From Zygnema cylindricum (Eukaryota; Streptophyta; Zygnematophyceae; Zygnematales; Zygnemataceae): DNA of 64,000 nt. Numbering within the stretch: position 1 is the stretch's first letter; the number at the start of each line of letters is the position of its first letter. The notes under the pieces were generated by a model, which saw only the letters and a list, made by a program, of their open reading frames with translations, did no database searches and was not told where the DNA came from. Of the stretch, positions 57,667-64,000 are shown piece after piece. The stretch is from positions 1-64,000 of the forward strand of contig JBBHKE010002832.1 of assembly GCA_037447655.1 (NCBI GenBank). The letters run 5' to 3'. The translations under genes were made by a program, and so were the position numbers.

Positions 57667-59290
57667 GAATAAGGCACTAAAGCATTTATATATTTTGGAT
57701 GCAAGTAGTTGCATTTTGACTGCCTAAACATTTGAATTAAAGCATGTGCCAAAGTGGCTAATCCTAACCTTAAGCCTAGTTGAAACATATGGTAAGAGCT
57801 AGACCAGAAATGATCAGTTTTATCTACCGGATGGTCATTTTTTTCTGCTTGTGAATTGATATCCCCTTCACCACTAGCCCAGTTCGCAATTTTCAACAAA
57901 TAAACTTTGTAAATAGGAATTGATGCAGCTTTTGAATATCAGAGAAAATGAAAGGAAAGTAATACTATTTAAACTTGTATTGTCTGTTTATAATCTTTTT
58001 GTCATTGTAGATTAGTGTCAATGTGCACAGTGTATAGGTCTGCCACAATCACCTCCTGTCCAAATACAATCCATGTGGACATTTTATGCCACAACCACCT
58101 CCTGTCCAAATGCAATCCAGGTGGACATTTTAACATTACAATCAGTCTGAAATGCAGGATTCTGGCAACAATGCAACAGTGTCATTCACTATACCCTAAA
58201 CGCACTTGGTCGTAAAAACTGATAAGTGAGCTTTGAAGAGAAGCATATAGAAGATATGCAGGTCTGCAGCCAACATTGTTATTCATTGAGTGGGGACACC
58301 AAAGAAGTTGCAATTCTACGCAGTAAACATGTGAGGAAAACGAAAAATAGGCACAGAAGCTGCAAAATGGTATCTCACGCTCTTCTTAAAGAAGCAAATC
58401 TCGGATGCTGCTTTTTTAAAATAGACACAGCTGCAACACCAAAACTGTATCAATTTTGCTGAACAGGGTTGTCAGTGTATGAATTAACCAACTCCTGCGA
58501 TTTCACAGGAGCCTCGAGCATTTTATTGTAAAGAACCTAATAAGCCAACAGCATTGGTTGAAAAGCCTTAACTAGTTTATTGCAAGAGTCAAGATTCTTT
58601 CGTGCGACCAAAAAGGGAACCCCGGGACTGCAGAAGTATTCCATTTCTTTTACATCTTGAATCGCCAGGAATAGACGTGGTAACTTATACAAGCACAGGA
58701 TTTGAATTTTGAAGATTACTAGACCACTGCCCTCCCAAAACCAACATCAGCTGAAAATACTCAATGGGCAACGTTAAGTTCTAAGGCAAATGATGGTAAT
58801 GCAGCTCTGAAGTGGTTCCAAGGCCTCACCAGAACACAAGGCCAACGCCTCTGCCGCTGTACACTCTCTATAAGGGCGTCCTCAATCCATAGACTGCCAG
58901 TATGGAGGTATGGCAGACAGTCCATGAACGGTTGGGTTCACCTCATCTCTTATTGTAACCACCAGCTGAATACTCTTCTTGGCTTGGGAGCAGAAAAAAG
59001 AAAGAAACCAGATTGGAGACACTGGTCCTAGCACCATAATACATTCAGTTGCGTAGCCGGCCTGTCTTGCCTTGTACAAGCTGCGTCCAATTAAAGGATA
59101 AGGACCATTCCATCTTCCTCAAAATTGGGAGATGCAATAGGAAACATGAACCTTTTTTCTGCACGTCAGTTAACAGAGCCTAAACCCCTAACAAAGTCTC
59201 ATAACTAAAAGGATTACAATGAACCTACAAAGAAATCCAAATTCAAAATTTAGGAGGAGACGCAAAGCATCTCATAACTACATGGCCTAT
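57667..59290. other. Interval between convergent gene ends, no gene
   Basis: It holds the 3' flanks of the ATG27-like gene (plus) and the RRM gene (minus). A short direct repeat (CACAATCACCTCCTGTCCAAA / CACAACCACCTCCTGTCCAAA type) occurs at about 58043-58110. Open frames here are short and without motifs. Confidence 0.5.
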
Positions 59291-62200
59291 TCACGGCCTG
59301 AGCAAAGAATTACTGGATTCCTCTGTACTTTCTGAAGTGCCTTTCATTCCATCCTCTACATGAGTTTCTAATGATGCTTCGTTTCCATCAGAGGGAGCAA
59401 GAGAACAGTTCACTGCGGGTGAATCAGATGCCTTCTGGTCTTCATGCATAGGAGCAACAACAGTATGGTCATTTGCAGTAATTGCAGTAATTGCAGCGTT
59501 TGCAGTATTTGTAGTATTTGCAGGAGGCTCCTGCTTGGAAAGAGAAGGTAAACCTCCAGAAGGTGAAATTCCAGTTGCAGAAGCATTCTCAACCACTAAA
59601 CCTACTGCTGAACCCTTTCCTGTCAACGTCAACGGCTTTCCCTTGGGAGCAGGTGGACCCCATGAAAGCTGCAATTGTGCACCATGCATCCACTTCCCTT
59701 GTACCATGGCACGTTCGGCTCCCGTCCTATTTGCAAATACAATCCTACAAGCTCCACTGGTTTCTGTCGACCCTTCAGAAGTTGCTTCAGATGGCTCCAT
59801 TTCAACACTGGAGACTTCTGCAAAATTGCTGAAGTGTGCCCAGATAGCTCCTGGCTGAACACGTGAAACGACAAAAGCCGGTATTAAAACAAGAACCTAG
59901 AGAGCAAAATACTGCAACAAAAGCAACCTGATATCCTCTCCGTTATAATTTAAATACCTTCAACCATTGATTATAAAACCCATTCTTTGGATACATTTCG
60001 CAAGTCAGAGCTTGGCTGAGGATTCATTACCAATACAGAGTTCATTCAAGTGCATCAGATGAATGAAAAAACGAAGCAAAGATTTACACTACAGCTAACC
60101 ACAAACATGTTAACATTATTCCTTATTTAGAATCTTCAAGTTAGCCCTACCTTTGGTAATAACGCAAACTGGTATTCCAGTTCACGTTATCTAGCTAGTT
60201 AGAGCAGTCTAGCCTATGCTTCCTACCTAGCTCAGTTTTCTGTTCTTTCCGTTTCTGTTCTAGTTTCAGTTTTATGATTTAGCTCTCTATTTCTGTTTTC
60301 TACTCCTGGCGCTTCTTAGAAACGCACACTGCAGCCCCTGTAGTTTCTGACAGTAGATCTGATCCTTAGTTCTCACTGACACCTAAGGATCCCATTTCTG
60401 CCTTTTCGGCAAATGAGCCAAGTGACCTTTCAGAGTCACATTAGCTCCCTAGATCTTGAAAAGTCACACTTGTGACTTTCTCTCTTCTAGGGAAACGACC
60501 ACTCTGTATTGTTCGATACTATTAAGAAATACAATTGTTTTTCTTTACCTTTTGTCCTTTTCTGCATTTGTTTTCTCTCCTACTTTGTCCGCTGCCATGA
60601 CATCTACTCCTATAAAACACTCTCAAAGAAAAAATATGTAAACAAAAACACCTGGCGTTGCTTTCAAAGAGCAACGCCAGGTGCAAAAAACACCAGGCCA
60701 GGTGGCCAGGTGTTTTTGCATGCTTCTGAAACAGAAGCTACAATCATGCTTGTTATTTTTTCTTTTTTGCATGGCACGTCCACAAAAGTATATTTGAAGC
60801 ATCAATTTAGTCATCAATTACGGTACTAGCACTAAACCACGGCATTTGACACAAATTCCTCTAAACAGCTTTATGTAAAACACGCTCGACAAGCATTTGT
60901 GAACCATTTTATTTGATCCAACATCGCCAAACTGCAGTTCTGCAAGGATTCTGACGTTGATTATAACGTCACATGACATGCTGTTTGAAGTTATGCTAAA
61001 ATCAGGCAATCATACCTAGTATACAGCATGGTTTTTCAATTTACAAACGACTCATCAAACCCAGTCTGGCTAGTTCTGCAGTTTAATTTATTTTGAAAGC
61101 GGAACTCTATCCAAAAACATTAGAGAAGACTCTAAATATGGTGAGAAAAACAAAGATGAGAAATTTGATTTTAACTGCAGAAATGAACCTTCGCATGACC
61201 ATGTAGTCTACAATGCTGGCAACATTGGAGCCCATGTGGACTGCAAAACTGGCAAAGGATGCTGCAACTATTATCCACATGGACATGAGCGCAGAAAAAA
61301 GAGCGGAAAAGTTATGCTTGCAAGTGAGCAACCGAGTGCGAGATTATGGTCTCAAAGGTGCTTTTGAGGAGATCTATTTAACCATAGATGACTAATTGGA
61401 ATGCGGTTCTAACACCTTCGAAGCGTATTTGGTATATAGCTGGATTTTGTAAGGAGATAAAAATTGCAATAAACCGGTCACATTTAACTCCTTGCTGAAA
61501 TTTCTGATTTCACAATTACAGGAGTTCCTTCTGTAGTGACAAAACTATTTTTGTTTCGCAATCTTATGCACATGCCTGGGTAACGTAAAGGCTCCTCCAG
61601 TTTCTACCTTCGTTTGCTTTACTTTGCAATTCAACATCCACATTTGACTAATTTGATAATAATTTAACTCCGTGCTGCGAGGCAGAGCTTACTCAAGACA
61701 TTTGAGTTGGCAAATGTCCACAAATGCATTGTGCAAAAAAGTAGCTTACCTCCATGGCTGCAGCAGGTAAAGGTGGAAGGACCCTTAGAACTGTCGTACG
61801 GTTGTCAATTTTGTTCCGTGGAGGTCCCCAAGGACTATGATAAGGAGAGGTGCGCATATGAGCCATATAAGGCGATGTTCTGATAGGGCCTCCAGCAGCC
61901 ATTCTTGAAGGGCCTTGCTGCCCTCCTGACAACGACCGTGGTAACACAGAGGGGCTACTCACACTTGCGTCTAAATTTTGCCCGGTATCTGTTGAGTTTT
62001 GACTAACTGGCGTACTTTCGGACACGACGAGGACTCCTTGACCAGGAGTTTTTACAGCCTCCCCTTCATTACCATCTCCTAAACGAGATCTTTTGGGAGG
62101 CGTTTCCTCCTTTGGAGAGGAGGCTCCATCATTTGTTCCACGCCTGTCCAAGGCAGCCTGAGGCTGTCCAGTGACACTCTGTTTCCCACCATTTCCCCCT

Positions 62201-63830
62201 GATTTTAGCAAGAGCTTATGTGAAAAATTATGATGTCGACACACAGTCGCAAGCTTGTACGCTGAAAAATATAGTTACAACCAAAAAACAGGGCTGTAAC
62301 CAACAGCTCTTTCGTTCATCAATGTTGATGATCACTGAGGGCTAATGTATGATTCACATCTAGTTCGCAAGTCGTATTGCAGCTACGTTATTCCAATAAA
62401 AAAATTTCAATAACCAATCATGTCAATAACAAACTCACCTGTGCTTTAGATTTCCCCAATTTCTCCAGCATCTTCCGTTGCTGCTCTATCTGCGCCTTCA
62501 ACAAAGTTTCCTTTTTGCGTTGAATTTCCCTCAGCAGCTCTAATTTCTCCCTCTGTTTCACTTGTACAGCAGCTGCAATTTGTGCCATTTCAGTGGTCGA
62601 GGATGGTGTGGCAGTCTCTCCAGCAGTGATAACAGCGTTGCCAGAGCTTCCATTTCCCTGATTTCCAGCCAAAGAGCTGGTATTGGCCTGTTGGTTTCCA
62701 ATTTTTGGATTTGGAGTTGTCGCAACAACATTTGAAACAACATTTGGAGCAACAGTTAGAGCAACATTTGGAGCAACATTTGCAGGCCCCAAAGTGCCAC
62801 TGTTGTGCTCAGGATAGTTATCATGGAAAGCCCAATGCAATGTGATAAAGCGATTTCCTAAAACGGCCTCCGGTGCCGCTAAAGCAGCTTCTGCCTCTGT
62901 CTTATTTGCAAATTGCACAAACGCCCTATCACGAGAAAGCGTAACTTTAACACTTAAAACTGAACCGAACTTAGCAAAATGCTGAGTCAGCAGTGAATCA
63001 ACATTTTGCACATCTGTTGGCAAGTTTCGGACAAATAGAGTGCGCTGGGCACGCTCACGTTCAGCACCTCCAGTTCCCCATTTTCCACTACTACCTCTAC
63101 CGCCATGTGCTTCACTATTACTCCGACCTCCATGTGCTTCACCACCTCCTCGACCTCCTCCATGAGTTTCATTTCCACCACGTCCTCTCCCGCCTGCTTG
63201 TTCGACCTTTAGAGGCAAGCTTTCATCTTCTGGCAATTCCAAAGGTGTTATCGCTGGATCAACAGACTCCACAGAGTCACCATTCCGCATCATTGAGTCA
63301 GTGAAATCGTTCCTCCCACGCTTACCACTCCGCTGTCCCACCTTGTCCATTTGACTAGGGACTGCAGGAACTCCAGAAGGTTCTGAAGGAGGTCCAATCC
63401 GGTCCCAGACACTTCCACTTCCAGAACTTGCGGAGCCTCCCACGCCCAATCCAGTATGTGACTTTAAAACCACCTCTGACCCATCTGCATTTACATCCCA
63501 GTCCTCATCTTCTCGGGGCTTCCTTAAAGAGACAATTCTCCGTAAGCCTGGAACAGGCTTGGGTCTCAGACGGTCGCGAGACCAAAGCAGTTGGTCAGGG
63601 TCGTAGTGCTCTCCCCGTCCATCCTCTCGCCCATTAAGTTCCTCTCGATTGTTTTGAGGAGGAGACACTCCTAATGGGTCTGGGGAAGCCTTTTCTGTAT
63701 CAAGAATCTTGTCCTTTTCAAGGCGTCCCCGGCCTACGGGTGTAACCATAGGAGGTGGAGGATTTGAAGGAAGAGAATTAGGTCCCATGGAGCGGCCCGG
63801 TGCAAGTGGAAGATTAAGCTGCTGAAGATG
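59291..63830 (-). CDS. RNA-binding protein, RBM26/27 or plant C3H27/C3H41 type, 5' part off window
   Basis: Three exons are visible on the minus strand, all joined in phase 0: 62439-63830, 61750-62214, 59291-59854, giving the last ~806 residues. A first RRM at residues ~262-335 of the visible part has RNP-like motifs LFVRNLP and RAFVQFAN. It is preceded by a Gly/Arg/His-rich block (GGRGRGG ... EAHGG). A Gln/Lys-rich coiled coil (EKLELLREIQRKKETLLKAQ) is at about 425-464. A second, diverged RRM starts the last exon (AIWAHFSNFAEVSSVEME ... RIVFANRTGAERAM). In relatives, a PWI-like domain and a CCCH zinc finger lie N-terminal; those exons would be beyond the right edge. It probably acts in nuclear RNA metabolism (inference). 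The last intron is 1.9 kb long and holds a strong cruciform sequence. Confidence 0.88.
60643..60718. repeat. Nested palindrome (cruciform-forming) in an RRM-gene intron
   Basis: CACCTGGCGTTGCT (60649-60662) pairs perfectly with AGCAACGCCAGGTG (60670-60683) around a 7-base loop. CAAAAACACCTGGC (60643-60656) pairs perfectly with GCCAGGTGTTTTTG (60705-60718). GGCCAGGTGGCC lies between them. The two pairings share a left arm and are mutually exclusive. Confidence 0.85.
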
Positions 63831-64000
63831 CTGCATCAAAACAACTGAAGTGTCAAATAAAATATGCAACACACCAAGGAGATGACATAAAAAATGAGCA
63901 TGTACACCACCTATCATTGAAGCAAGTTGCCTCAGGTACTTCGCTTAGGTTGCCTGTGGTTTCCTTGTTACCCATCATACTTTATTCCAATGGTGGATGG

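Overview
This window is nuclear DNA of a land plant. The gene families are plant-type: a SPLAYED/MINUSCULE-class SNF2 ATPase with no bromodomain, a VAR3/OZ1-like organelle zinc-finger protein, a pfkB fructokinase with a transit-like N-terminus, a plant-type SurE phosphatase, an ATG27-like receptor and an RBM26/27-type RNA-binding protein. Introns are GT-AG with one apparent GC-AG. Copia and Gypsy retrotransposons and many small inverted-repeat elements are present. An early-diverging lineage (bryophyte, lycophyte or fern-like) is my guess, but I cannot fix the species from sequence alone.

Layout. 1-17900 is a transposon block. An internally deleted Copia relic (about 365-2431) lies left of a full-length Copia element (3096-16562, minus strand). 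A chromodomain Gypsy element (4994-12229, minus strand) is inserted in the Copia reverse transcriptase gene, with a perfect 5-bp target duplication. 17900-19600 holds a 1.2-kb foldback element that carries a second, TA-flanked element nested in one arm. From 19.7 kb onward the window is genic: VAR3/OZ1-like (19728-23554, +), fructokinase (25737-30421, -), SNF2 remodeler (33752-46254, -), SurE-like phosphatase (49069-53321, -), ATG27-like membrane protein (54220-57666, +) and an RRM protein cut by the right edge (59291-63830, -). Short inverted-repeat elements sit in introns and between genes. Two decayed fragments of one retroelement-like protein family lie at 32310-32640 and 46710-47690.

Exon models were built by hand from splice signals, reading phase and family conservation. 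In all six genes the phases close without a frame break. The neighbouring genes have unrelated roles (plastid RNA/organelle biology, sugar phosphorylation, chromatin remodelling, nucleotide phosphatase, endomembrane receptor, RNA binding), as expected of ordinary plant gene order. I see no operon-like or defence system. The most unusual content is in the mobile DNA: an extra 3' reading frame in the chromovirus, an antisense tRNA-like unit inside the Copia LTRs, and the nested foldback/TA-element structure.
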